From positions 1-64,000 of the forward strand of contig NZ_NXGX01000008.1 in the NCBI RefSeq assembly GCF_002844275.1: 64,000 nucleotides of DNA, written 5' to 3'. The notes under the pieces are model-generated. The model made no database searches. It was not told the DNA's origin and saw only the letters and a program-made list of their open reading frames with translations. The position numbers and the translations under genes are program-made. The stretch's first letter is position 1, and every line of letters starts with the position of its first letter. This stretch comes from Thalassospira lohafexi (GTDB lineage Bacteria > Pseudomonadota > Alphaproteobacteria > Rhodospirillales > Thalassospiraceae). This document shows, piece by piece, positions 29,706-37,747 of this stretch.

Positions 29706-30584
29706 ATGTCAGAGGGGGTGGCTGAGAAAAACAATGGGAATTCTGTAACGCCAAAGTTTGAGCACTGGGTGGTTTGGGAGAGCTGCATTGTCTTAAAGAA
29801 AAACCTTTCGATTGTTTTTACCGCATTGCTTGCGCTGGCTTTTGTCGCCGCGTTTGAGCTTTGTGTCGTATCTACGTTGGAGTTGCATCCAATGTTCCGG
29901 CCTGGAATGCCGAACCTGCCGTTTGCTCTGCTACGATGTCTGCCGGTAATAGCCGTCGTTTACGCTGTTCATGCGACAGTGTTTGATAATTGTTCTGGCT
30001 GGTCGGCATTTGTAAAAGAAAAGCGTGCGAGTTTCTTGGCGTTTGGTGCCAGAGTTTTTCTTATCTTTTTGATCTTGTGTGTTTTTGGACTTTTTATCCA
30101 ATTCCTGTTTATCGCTTCGGGGTTAAAGCCCGGTGATCATTTGACGGGTGGCTTGGCATTTATAATTATCATGCTCAGTATACCCTTTGTCATTGGTGCT
30201 ACCGTTTTCTCTATTCTGTTTTGCACTTGGCCAGTTTCAGTGGTTTGGTCGAAAGATGCCTCGTTCCAGCGCGCTCTGAAACGCGGCAAAAAGACGTTTT
30301 GGTATGTGATTGGGCGGAGCTTGATTGTCATGCTCCCGATGCAGGTTTTCCAGCTGGCGATTGCAGCTATTTTCTTGCCTGCTATTGTGTTTTTCTTTGG
30401 TTCCGGTGACACAACAGAAATGATTTCGCGGTTTGGCTTGAGTATATCTGTAAGTTTAATTGGTAGCCTGGTCGCAATCCTATGGTGCATCATGCTCGCC
30501 GTGACAATTTCTCGAGCCCTCATAATTGGCGATGCACGTTTGGCCGCGGACGAGGAAGAAGGCCTCAGCGACGCAGCGGGTTGA
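29706..30584 (+). CDS. Multi-pass membrane protein, local paralogous family, copy 2
   Basis: A 292-aa protein with about six helices, AT-rich, no recognised family. A conserved-looking element in the second half is RALKRGKKTFWYVIGRSLIV, followed by two helices and a tail ISRALIIGDARLAADEEEG. That tail is a looser form of the R-x-Y-x2-G-[ED]-x2-L signature found in copies 1 and 3. Downstream lies a remnant of the lysR 3' end and then the C-terminal remnant of another family member. Function unknown. Confidence 0.68.
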   Translation: MSEGVAEKNNGNSVTPKFEHWVVWESCIVLKKNLSIVFTALLALAFVAAFELCVVSTLELHPMFRPGMPNLPFALLRCLPVIAVVYAVHATVFDNCSGWSAFVKEKRASFLAFGARVFLIFLILCVFGLFIQFLFIASGLKPGDHLTGGLAFIIIMLSIPFVIGATVFSILFCTWPVSVVWSKDASFQRALKRGKKTFWYVIGRSLIVMLPMQVFQLAIAAIFLPAIVFFFGSGDTTEMISRFGLSISVSLIGSLVAILWCIMLAVTISRALIIGDARLAADEEEGLSDAAG

Positions 30585-30600
30585 TCAGTCTAAAGGTGAA

Positions 30601-30745
30601 AGACACAGCTTCTCCAACGCCAGCGAACTTTGCGTCTGTGTGCGTTCCTTGTGGCGCAGGACCATGAACTTGCGCGGTGGGATGTGAATCCTGCGCGCGC
30701 AAGGCGGCCTTGAGCAATCAGCGAACTGACCGGAAATTGCGATTG
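30601..30745 (-). pseudogene. Extra copy of the 3' end of the lysR-type gene
   Basis: About 144 nt here align with 31986-32129, the last part of the LysR gene, at roughly 85% identity by eye. A single-base deletion (GTGAATCC against GTGAAATCC) breaks the frame. It lies just after the copy-2 membrane gene, as the intact lysR end lies after copy 3. So the [membrane gene]-[lysR 3' end] arrangement is present twice in tandem. Confidence 0.85.
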
Positions 30746-30750
30746 CAATC

Positions 30751-30885
30751 ATGAACACAGCCGGTTCGGCACTTTTTACCGCTGCCCTGGTCCCTATTGT
30801 TTCGGTCCTTGGGGTAAGAACCTACATTCTGGGTGAATACCGTTTAAATGTGTTGCAAGAAGAAGCGGTTCCCTCGAAAGGATAG
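30751..30885 (+). pseudogene. C-terminal remnant of a family membrane protein (or a 44-aa small protein)
   Basis: An open frame of 44 codons from ATG 30751 to TAG 30883. One hydrophobic helix is followed by VRTYILGEYRLNVLQEE. The R-x-Y-x2-G-E-x2-L pattern matches the C-termini of copies 1 and 3, so I read it as the surviving 3' end of a fourth family member. No Shine-Dalgarno sequence precedes the ATG, which favours a remnant over a functional small gene. Confidence 0.6.
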
Positions 30886-30980
30886 TTGTGACGCCTGTCA
30901 CTGGAAGCCGGTCATGGAGTCCCTAATCTTGGGAGCAGGGCGTTTAAAAAACAACCGTGATCGACAGAAGGCAGCAGGCA

Positions 30981-31883
30981 ATGAGTAGTGCAGCACCAAC
31001 CAACCAACTAGATCAGAAAGATCAGGCCACGGATAACGAGGGAAGACCCGAATTTGAAAGAGGGCTGTGGCACCAAAGCTTCAAGGATGCCATCGGCATG
31101 GCGCAGTTGCTTTTGTCGGCTGGTTTTGTGGTTGCGCTTCTACAATTGGCCAAGTATCTCAAGCTGTTGGCGGGCATTGGAGATCCCGACGGTCTGGTGC
31201 TTGAAGGACTCACATTTTCGATCTGGATCATTGTTGGTTACATTGTTCTACGGAATGTGTTGGCACATTACATCGGTCCGGAAATGTTGCCAGAAATCCG
31301 AAGAAGTACGGTTGCACTGTATTTTGGCATGACCACGGCAATTCTGCTGATTTCATCAATTCCGTCCATGCTGCTCTATTATTTTATGTTTCCAGGGATC
31401 GTTCACAGCATCCAGCATTTGGCGATGGCAGGTGTCGGTGGTGGTGGGTTGTTGTTTGGTGTGCAATTTATTGCAGGGGTCGCTTTTTTGATCTCTTTTG
31501 CATTGTGTGCGGGTGTCGCCGGAACGCTTTTGCCACAGCTGGTTCTCGAACGGAGGGTATCCTTGCGCTGCTTTATGCGCCGGGCTTTTGATTCTTTTGG
31601 CTATGTCTTGGTCGCTGTTGCGGGCAGTTTCATTGGCTGTGCCGTTTTGAAGTTTGCCGCGGCAATACTGACAATATGGTTTATGACTTGGACGCCTGAA
31701 TATCGGCCGTTCGGTTTGAATATCGCATGGCAAGGCTTTTTGGGTGCCAATCTTCAACTCTTTTTCACTGCGTTGATGATTGTCTTGGTCATGAATGCCG
31801 TGGTTCGCGCCTACGTAACTGGTGAGCAACATTTGGCCACGGCCAACCAGAAGGTTGAAAGTACCAGTTTTTCCTCGCAGTAG
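30981..31883 (+). CDS. Multi-pass membrane protein, local paralogous family, copy 3
   Basis: About 300 aa from ATG 30981 (a GTG at 30957 is in frame). A hydrophilic N-terminus of about 35 residues precedes six or so helices. The C-terminal helix ends VVRAYVTGEQHLATANQ, matching the family signature R-x-Y-x2-G-E-x2-L. A basic loop (RRVSLRCFMRRAF) precedes GYVLVAVAGSFIG, as in copies 1 and 2. It is convergent with lysR and flanked on both sides by lysR 3' sequence, so it was probably brought in with that flank. Confidence 0.68.
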   Translation: MSSAAPTNQLDQKDQATDNEGRPEFERGLWHQSFKDAIGMAQLLLSAGFVVALLQLAKYLKLLAGIGDPDGLVLEGLTFSIWIIVGYIVLRNVLAHYIGPEMLPEIRRSTVALYFGMTTAILLISSIPSMLLYYFMFPGIVHSIQHLAMAGVGGGGLLFGVQFIAGVAFLISFALCAGVAGTLLPQLVLERRVSLRCFMRRAFDSFGYVLVAVAGSFIGCAVLKFAAAILTIWFMTWTPEYRPFGLNIAWQGFLGANLQLFFTALMIVLVMNAVVRAYVTGEQHLATANQKVESTSFSSQ

Positions 31884-31969
31884 ATCAGGCCCTAGTGATC
31901 GTCGCGCGTGCTACGCGCCTTCGTTTTGGAACACTAGCAACAAGATGCAGGCAACAGCAGCCCCAACGA

Positions 31970-32863
31970 TTAAACGCTTTGGGCCAGACAAAGCTTCTCC
32001 AACGCCAGCGAGCTTTGCGTCTGTTTGCGTTCCTTGTGGCGTAAAACCATGAATTTGCGTGGTGGGATGTGAAATCCTGCGCGCGCCAGTCGTCCTTGGG
32101 CAATCAGCGAGCTGACGGCAAATTGCGATACGGCGGTGGCACCTGATCCGCTTTCAACGGCGGTAATAATCGCCTCGTTACTGGGCAGGACAAGCGCGGT
32201 TTTAAGCCGCGTCGGATCCACGCCAAGATCGCGCAAGGCACTTTCAAATTCTGATCGTGTCCCGGACCCGGCTTCGCGCAGGATCCAGTTTGACTGGGTC
32301 ACCAGTGCCTGCGGGGTGAGCGGTCGGCCATCGGCCCACGGGTGCTTTGGGCCGACGACAATGACAAGGGCGTCTTCGGCAACTTCGCGCTTGGCCAGCG
32401 CCGGTTCGTCAATGTCGCCTTCGATAAAGCCAATATCGGCCGCCCCGCCGCGCACCGCATCCGATACGGTTTTGGTATTGCCAATCGTCAGGTGAATTTC
32501 AATGCCGGGATACTGTTCATGGAAGTTCATCAAGAACGGCGGCAGCCAGTAACTGGCAATCGTCTGACTGGCATAGACATTCAAATCACCACGTTGCATG
32601 CCGCCAAGTTCTGCAAGGGTGAGTTCGGCTGCACGCGCACGCGCCAGTGTCGCCTTGGCTTCATCCAAAAACAGCCGCCCGGTTTCGGTGAGCTCAATCC
32701 GCCGTCCCACCCGGTTAAACAGCGCCACGCCATAAAACCCCTCAAGGTTCTTGATCGCCGAACTGACCGCCGATGGGGTCAGACCAATCGCCTCGGCCGC
32801 GCGGGTTAAATGTTCGCGCTCCGCAACCGCAACAAAGATATGGAGCTGTTCGAGCGTCATCAT
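31970..32863 (-). CDS. LysR-family regulator (YeiE-like)
   Basis: About 297 aa from ATG 32863 (alternatives 32860 and 32902). The N-terminal winged helix (MTLEQLHIFVAVAEREHLTRAA and then LTPSAVSSAIKNLE) is standard LTTR, with an effector domain of about 200 residues. It is divergent from a YeiH-family gene at 32948, the arrangement known for YeiE/YeiH, so it probably controls that gene and itself through the palindrome at 32901-32917. The 3' end is duplicated at 30601-30745. Confidence 0.9.
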   Translation of the reverse strand: MMTLEQLHIFVAVAEREHLTRAAEAIGLTPSAVSSAIKNLEGFYGVALFNRVGRRIELTETGRLFLDEAKATLARARAAELTLAELGGMQRGDLNVYASQTIASYWLPPFLMNFHEQYPGIEIHLTIGNTKTVSDAVRGGAADIGFIEGDIDEPALAKREVAEDALVIVVGPKHPWADGRPLTPQALVTQSNWILREAGSGTRSEFESALRDLGVDPTRLKTALVLPSNEAIITAVESGSGATAVSQFAVSSLIAQGRLARAGFHIPPRKFMVLRHKERKQTQSSLALEKLCLAQSV

Positions 32864-32900
32864 GACATTGGCCTGTTCGATATCGTGTTTGAATATAATC

Positions 32901-32917
32901 ATTCGATTTTATCGAAT
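32901..32917. promoter_or_regulatory. Palindromic LysR-type operator
   Basis: ATTCGAT-TTT-ATCGAAT, a perfect 7-bp dyad in the divergent lysR/yeiH spacer, with a further half-site ATTCGAT at 32933-32939. Position and symmetry fit a LysR T-N11-A box acting on both genes. Confidence 0.7.
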
Positions 32918-32947
32918 GAAATATGAATTTTTATTCGATGGAAGTAA

Positions 32948-34000
32948 ATGGTTGAGCATGTGATTTTCGGCTTGTCCCTAAATTACAGGCAAAACATGTT
33001 TTTTAACGCCCGCATCAAACCGATCCTGCCCGGACTTATGCTGACCCTGCTGGTTGCCTTTGCGGCCAAGCTGGCCGAGCATGCTGAGCATGTCTTGATG
33101 GGGCGTGGCTGGGTGGAAAGTCTGGTCTTTGCCATTTTGATCGGGGTGGTGGTGCGGTCGATCTTTGGCTTGGCACCCGTGTTTTGTGCGGGCGTGCAGT
33201 TCTGTGCAAAGACGATGCTGGAAATTGCCATTGTCTTGCTCGGTGCATCGATCAGTACGCAGGCAATGAGCAATGCGGGCGGGGGATTGATTGCGGCGAT
33301 CATTGCCACGGTCTGCATCAGCCTGTTTGTCAGTTTCCACATTGGCCGCGCACTTGGCCTGTCAAAGCAACTGTCAATGCTGGTGGCGTGCGGCAATTCG
33401 ATTTGTGGTAACTCGGCGATTGCTGCGACCGCCCCGGTGATTTCAGCAAAGTCTGATGATGTTGCAGCGTCGATTGCCTTTACCGCCGTGCTGGGTGTGC
33501 TGTTTGTCTTTGCCTTGCCGTTGGTTCATGTCGCGCTTGGCTTGTCGCCAGCACAATACGGCATCTTTTCCGGGCTTACGGTCTATGCCGTGCCGCAGGT
33601 TCTGGCCGCAACCGCACCGGCGGGGGCGCTTGCAGTACAGGTTGGCACATTGGTCAAGCTGATCCGTGTTCTGATGTTGGGGCCGGTGATTTTTACACTG
33701 GCCTTGATGGGGGGACGGCAAAACAATATCCGTCTTCCGATCACCCAGGTCGTGCCATGGTTTATTGTCGGGTTTGTGGTGATGATGGCGTTTCGGTCGT
33801 TTGGGCTGCTGCCCGACATTGCATTGCTGCCCATGCGCACCGCGTCTTCTTTCCTGACGATCCTTGCCATGGCGGCATTGGGTTTAAGTGTCGACATCAG
33901 AAGCGTGATGCATGTTGGTGGCCGGGTCATTGCCACAGCCATTCTGTCCTTGCTGGTGTTGTGCACGCTTGGCTTGCTGGTATTGATAATCCTGACCTGA
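32948..34000 (+). CDS. yeiH: YeiH/UPF0324-family putative sulfate exporter
   Basis: A 350-aa polytopic protein with about ten helices and the family signatures AKTMLEIAIVLLGASIS, CGNSICGNSAIAA and YAVPQVLAA. It matches PF03601 (UPF0324) at full length. The start is ATG 32948 (GGAAG upstream) or 32996, which also gives a natural N-terminus. Divergent from its likely LysR regulator. Proposed to move sulfonate or sulfate-type anions; direction and substrate are not proven. Confidence 0.9.
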   Translation: MVEHVIFGLSLNYRQNMFFNARIKPILPGLMLTLLVAFAAKLAEHAEHVLMGRGWVESLVFAILIGVVVRSIFGLAPVFCAGVQFCAKTMLEIAIVLLGASISTQAMSNAGGGLIAAIIATVCISLFVSFHIGRALGLSKQLSMLVACGNSICGNSAIAATAPVISAKSDDVAASIAFTAVLGVLFVFALPLVHVALGLSPAQYGIFSGLTVYAVPQVLAATAPAGALAVQVGTLVKLIRVLMLGPVIFTLALMGGRQNNIRLPITQVVPWFIVGFVVMMAFRSFGLLPDIALLPMRTASSFLTILAMAALGLSVDIRSVMHVGGRVIATAILSLLVLCTLGLLVLIILT

Positions 34001-34006
34001 TAGCAA

Positions 34007-34043
34007 AAAGGGCCGACGCCGTTTAAACCGGCGTCGGCCCTTT
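34007..34043. terminator. Bidirectional terminator
   Basis: A perfect 14-bp stem AAAGGGCCGACGCC / GGCGTCGGCCCTTT around a GTTTAAACC loop, between the convergent yeiH and OB-fold protein genes. Confidence 0.9.
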
Positions 34044-34074
34044 GCTTGGTCATATCCCAACGACACCTGTCGGA

Positions 34075-34773
34075 CTATTGCATGTAGGTGTTGCTGTCAT
34101 TCATGACGATGATCGAAGATGCAACAAGCTCGCGTTCTGTGAACAGCCCGGCTGCGTCCATCTCCCCGGCGACCGAAATATGGTCCCCGGTTTGGATTTT
34201 CTGATGGGCCTGACCATCCGCACTATTTTCCGGTACTTCGCTGGAATCAACAGTGATGGTGGTGTGGCCCGTGGAAAGGGCTATTTCGTCTTCACGAACT
34301 TCTGTCACTTCGCCTGTAAGCGTCACCCACTCTTCACCAGTTGCAAGGCCGTTGCTGTTGACAAAGCCAGTACGGTCCTCGCCGTTGGTGTAATAGGCAC
34401 CGCGCTCAGGCAGGAAGATTGACGTGGCAACGACTTGTTTGTCGGTGAAAAATCCTTCGGAAACCTCACCGTTTACCCGAACCTGATCTCCTGTCCGGAC
34501 AAAGCCCTCGTCGAACCAGTCATAATCAGACATGTCGACTGCAATTTCGCCGTCGCCATAGTTCATCGTGAACTGGTCACCGGTAATTTCTTTTACGGTG
34601 CCCGAAAGATGAACAGATTCCGACTCATTAAGAGTGGCGCTATTTTGCTGCATCGACTGTTGGGTTTCATCAGGGACCTGAGGATTATCTTTCTGTTGGC
34701 CTGCGGCCAAAGCGGGCGTTGCACCCAGTGTAAGTGCAGAAAGGGCGGTCAAAGTAATCATTGAGCGGCGCAT
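34075..34773 (-). CDS. Periplasmic protein with two OB-fold-like repeats
   Basis: 232 aa from ATG 34773, preceded by AAGGAG at 8 nt and opening with a signal peptide (MRRSMITLTAL through TPALAA). After a Gln/Asn-rich linker there are two homologous domains of about 75 residues. They start VHLSGTVKEITGDQFTMNYG and VTLTGEVTEVREDEIALSTG, and each ends with TGDQ/H-[VI]-x-V-x-GE and an FT-[DE]-[KR]-x-[LV]-V-A-[ST]-S-I element. This duplication suggests a DUF5666 or BOF-like OB fold in the periplasm. Ligand unknown. Confidence 0.72.
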   Translation of the reverse strand: MRRSMITLTALSALTLGATPALAAGQQKDNPQVPDETQQSMQQNSATLNESESVHLSGTVKEITGDQFTMNYGDGEIAVDMSDYDWFDEGFVRTGDQVRVNGEVSEGFFTDKQVVATSIFLPERGAYYTNGEDRTGFVNSNGLATGEEWVTLTGEVTEVREDEIALSTGHTTITVDSSEVPENSADGQAHQKIQTGDHISVAGEMDAAGLFTERELVASSIIVMNDSNTYMQ

Positions 34774-34892
34774 GATAAATGCTCCTTTTCTCATATTGGA
34801 ATTCATATCCGGGCGCTTGGCGTCCCGGGGTCGATTTCCAATTGCAGAACACTTGCCATCGCCTGTTTGTTCCAAATTTTTTATACCGTGCA

Positions 34893-34945
34893 AGGGGTAT
34901 AAAAAGCAGGCGGCATAAAAAGCAGGGGGCATAAAAAAAGCCCGC
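34893..34945. repeat. Three tandem 16-17-bp repeats
   Basis: GGTATAAAAAGCAGGC, GGCATAAAAAGCAGGG and GGCATAAAAAAAGCCC follow each other upstream of the OB-fold gene. The last copy merges into a terminator stem (34943-34964) with a T7 run on the minus strand, which can end the aldehyde dehydrogenase/DUF779 transcript. Confidence 0.6.
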
Positions 34946-35122
34946 TGCCCTGGTGGGGACAGCGAGCAAGGAGGAAGATGCCACGGAAACATGAAGAGGC
35001 ATCTTCTGGCATTGCCTGGATATGTCATCGGGGTAGCGATAACGTCCGCGCAATGCCGTGGGTAGGGAGAATATCCATCGTCGCAGTGTGATGTTGGCCA
35101 TCTGGCGGTTCATCAAACTGGT

Positions 35123-35530
35123 TTAGCTGTCGATTGGTTCCTTTTCCTCGGCGGTCTTTAACGCCTGCCATTCGGCATCGCTAAACACCCGCGACCGGGT
35201 TAAAAAGCGTTTGCCTTCGGGGCCTTCAAGCGAAAACATGCCGCCGCGTCCATCAACAACGTCAATGATCAGTTGCGTGTGCCGCCAGTACTCGAACTGT
35301 GCGCGGCCCATGTAAAACGGGCTGCCGTCAATCTCGCCCAGAAGCACATCCTGATCACCGGTTTTGAATTCACCATCGGGAAAGCACATCGGCGCACTGC
35401 CATCACAACACCCGCCTGACTGATGAAACATCAAGGGACCGTGAATGGATTTAAGCTTGCCGATCAGCGCAATGGCCGCATCGGTTGCGGTGACTCTGTC
35501 AGGTATTTTGTCTGATCTCGTCATCTTCAC
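35123..35530 (-). CDS. DUF779 protein linked to aldehyde dehydrogenase
   Basis: A 135-aa protein of the DUF779 family. A Cys-rich block FHQSGGCCDGSAPMC at about residues 36-50 may bind a metal, followed by QFEYWRHTQLIIDVVDGRGGMFSLE, the most conserved stretch. DUF779 genes are regularly found next to acetaldehyde/aldehyde dehydrogenase genes, as here (71 nt downstream of it, same strand). The role is unknown, perhaps in redox sensing or enzyme maturation. Confidence 0.88.
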   Translation of the reverse strand: MKMTRSDKIPDRVTATDAAIALIGKLKSIHGPLMFHQSGGCCDGSAPMCFPDGEFKTGDQDVLLGEIDGSPFYMGRAQFEYWRHTQLIIDVVDGRGGMFSLEGPEGKRFLTRSRVFSDAEWQALKTAEEKEPIDS

Positions 35531-35601
35531 CTCTGTCTTTCGGAAAGGTGACCGGACGCGGGATGGTGGTTCCGCGCCCGGCTGGGAATAAACCCCTTAG
35601 A

Positions 35602-37122
35602 TCAGAAGAAGCCCATCGGTTTGGGATCGTAAGACACCAGAAGGTTCTTGGTCTGCTGATAGTGGTTCAGCATCATCTTGTGGTTTTCACGCCCGATGCC
35701 CGACTGTTTGTACCCGCCAAAGGCCGCATGGGCCGGATAGAGGTGATAACAGTTGGTCCAGACACGCCCGGCCTTGATGTTGCGGCCAAAGCGATAGGCA
35801 CGCGTGCCATCACGGGTCCAGACACCGGCCCCAAGGCCATAAAGCGTGTCATTGGCCAGATGAAGCGCTTCGGCGTCATCCTTGAATGTGGCGACCGATA
35901 CCACCGGGCCAAAGATTTCCTCTTGGAAAATCCGCATGCGGTTATGGCCCTTAAAGATCGTCGGCTGGATATAGAACCCATCCGACAAATCCCCACCAAG
36001 GTCGGCCTTGTCACCGCCGCACAAAACCTCGGCACCTTCTTGTTTGCCGATATCAAGGTAGGAGACGATTTTTTCCATCTGTTCGTTTGATGCCTGTGCA
36101 CCCATCATGGTGTCGGTATCAAGCGGGTTGCCCTGTTTGATGTTGGCAACGCGCGACAGGACCGTATCCATGAACTTGTCATAGATGTTTTCCTGAATAA
36201 GGGCGCGCGACGGGCAGGTGCAAACCTCCCCCTGATTAAGCGCAAACATCGTCAGGCCTTCGGCGGCTTTCTGACGGAAATCATCGTCTTGGGCCATGAT
36301 GTCGTCAAAGAAGACGTTGGGTGATTTGCCACCCAGTTCCAGTGTCACCGGAATGATGTTTTCCGATGCATACTGCATGATCAGGCGCCCGGTGGTGGTT
36401 TCACCGGTAAAGGCGACCTTGGCAACCCGGTTGCTTTGCGCCAGTGGCTTACCTGCTTCAACGCCAAAGCCTTGCACGACGTTGAGCACACCTGCGGGCA
36501 GTAAATCACCCACCAGTTCCATGAGCACACAGATCGATGCCGGGGTCTGTTCTGCGGGTTTCAGGACCACGCAATTGCCCGCCGCCAGCGCCGGGGCCAG
36601 TTTCCATACCGCCATCAGGATCGGGAAGTTCCATGGAATGATCTGACCAACAACGCCAAGTGGTTCGTGGAAGTGATAGGCAACCGTGTTGTCGTCAATC
36701 TCGCCAAGCGATCCTTCCTGTGCGCGGATGGCACCGGCAAAATAGCGGAAATGATCAATCGCCAGCGGAATGTCAGCCGCCATCGTTTCACGCACAGCCT
36801 TGCCGTTGTCCCATGTTTCGGCAACCGCCAGCATCTCAAGGTTCTGTTCCATGCGGTCGGCGATTTTATTAAGGATATTGGCCCGTTCCGTGACCGATGT
36901 TTTGCCCCATGCTTCGGCCGCCGCGTGACCGGCATCAAGGGCCTTTTCGATGTCCTCGCTTGAGGACCGGGCGATTTCGCAAAATACCTTGCCATTCACG
37001 GGCGAGACATTTTCGAAATACTGGCCTTTGGTCGGGGCGATCCATTCACCGCCAATATAGTTTTCATAGCGCGATTTGAAGCTGACGACGCTACCGGCAT
37101 CATTTGGATTCTTGTAGATCAT
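35602..37122 (-). CDS. NAD-dependent aldehyde dehydrogenase (AcoD/ExaC-like)
   Basis: 506 aa from ATG 37122 (GAGG upstream). Features: [29 protein letters not shown] with the catalytic Glu, and the active-site Cys in [15 protein letters not shown]. The C-terminal [11 protein letters not shown] and [15 protein letters not shown] are typical of the acetaldehyde dehydrogenase group. It should oxidise acetaldehyde (or similar) to the acid. It is followed by DUF779, preceded by a sigma-54 promoter at 37189-37203, and faces a gene for an AcoR-type enhancer-binding activator. Confidence 0.95.
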   Translation of the reverse strand: MIYKNPNDAGSVVSFKSRYENYIGGEWIAPTKGQYFENVSPVNGKVFCEIARSSSEDIEKALDAGHAAAEAWGKTSVTERANILNKIADRMEQNLEMLAVAETWDNGKAVRETMAADIPLAIDHFRYFAGAIRAQEGSLGEIDDNTVAYHFHEPLGVVGQIIPWNFPILMAVWKLAPALAAGNCVVLKPAEQTPASICVLMELVGDLLPAGVLNVVQGFGVEAGKPLAQSNRVAKVAFTGETTTGRLIMQYASENIIPVTLELGGKSPNVFFDDIMAQDDDFRQKAAEGLTMFALNQGEVCTCPSRALIQENIYDKFMDTVLSRVANIKQGNPLDTDTMMGAQASNEQMEKIVSYLDIGKQEGAEVLCGGDKADLGGDLSDGFYIQPTIFKGHNRMRIFQEEIFGPVVSVATFKDDAEALHLANDTLYGLGAGVWTRDGTRAYRFGRNIKAGRVWTNCYHLYPAHAAFGGYKQSGIGRENHKMMLNHYQQTKNLLVSYDPKPMGFF

Positions 37123-37188
37123 TTTGGTTCCTCCGAGATCCACAGGCGATTTTTTCGCCCGTTTTTTAATTGTGACCCCACCAGTCCC

Positions 37189-37203
37189 GCAAAGGTCATG
37201 CCA
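37189..37203 (-). promoter_or_regulatory. Sigma-54 promoter of the aldehyde dehydrogenase operon
   Basis: On the minus strand TGGCATG-N4-TTGC matches the -24/-12 consensus (TGGCACG-N4-TTGC) with one mismatch, about 67 nt before the ATG at 37122. The divergent gene encodes a sigma-54 activator, which supports the call. Confidence 0.8.
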
Positions 37204-37313
37204 TTTGGGCGCCACACGCCGGATCAGACAAAAAACGATGATTTTTCAGGTGGATGGAGAACGTCTGAAACGATAGGGGGCGCCAAGGATGTGCTCGTTT
37301 TCTTGGCGCAGGT

Positions 37314-37340
37314 GGAACAAATTGTTCCGTTTATGGAACA
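37314..37340. promoter_or_regulatory. Probable AcoR-type upstream activating sequence
   Basis: Three alternating half-sites GGAACA-N3-TGTTCC-N6-GGAACA form two overlapping dyads about 110-135 nt upstream of the -24 element of the aldehyde dehydrogenase promoter. That is the right distance for an enhancer site of the divergent activator. Confidence 0.65.
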
Positions 37341-37470
37341 GGTGCCATTGCGCGGTGGATTGGGGCTGAAACGGGTTGGCGTGACAGGGGTTTGATGTGG
37401 TAATATCTGGCCTGTGATCGGATGCGGCATAAGCCGCGCGCCGGACGTTCCGGGTCAAAACGCCGACAAC

Positions 37471-37732
37471 AGGGTCGAAACTCATTCACATAACCGCCCC
37501 GGCAACTGATATGAGAGAAAAAGCTAGGAAAAGCCCGCAGCGCGGGGTGATTCCCGGTCAAGGGATTTGACGCAGAGTTTTCTCTCATATCAGTTGTCCT
37601 TCGGATATCCCGAATTTGCACGGGCAATTTTGTCGCAAAGTCTTGAAAGATATAAATCTTCCTGTGACTTTGCTCCGCATATCCGCACAAATTCGGGAGA
37701 CCGGGGTGGTCATGTGAATGAGTTTCGACCCT
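37471..37732. repeat. Nested palindromic element ahead of acoR
   Basis: The left arm 37471-37521 (51 nt) matches the right side in two blocks: 37578-37596 (19 nt, perfect) and 37701-37732 (32 nt, 2 mismatches). A 104-nt segment at 37597-37700 interrupts the right arm and is itself palindromic. The central loop is 37522-37577. Removing the inner segment restores one continuous arm, so this looks like one hairpin element inserted into another. Confidence 0.85.
37597..37700. mobile_element. Small palindromic insert (MITE/REP-like)
   Basis: A 104-nt segment inserted in the right arm of the larger inverted repeat. It has end-proximal inverted repeats (37608-37623 against 37683-37698, 14 of 16 matching) and a central hairpin GCAAAGTC / GACTTTGC (37635-37642, 37666-37673) with AAGAT-ATAA-ATCTT at the tip. 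No coding capacity. Other genomic copies are not testable here. Confidence 0.6.
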
Positions 37733-37747
37733 TGGGAGATAACGTCT

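Noticed and set aside
30601-30745. The lysR 3' repeat as a regulatory RNA or recombination site.
   Set aside because: It translates as a frameshifted end of the neighbouring lysR, so a gene remnant explains it fully.
37504-37597. The inverted repeats near acoR as a CRISPR fragment or intrinsic terminator.
   Set aside because: There are no regularly spaced direct repeats, no T-tract, and the nested two-arm geometry fits hairpin elements better.
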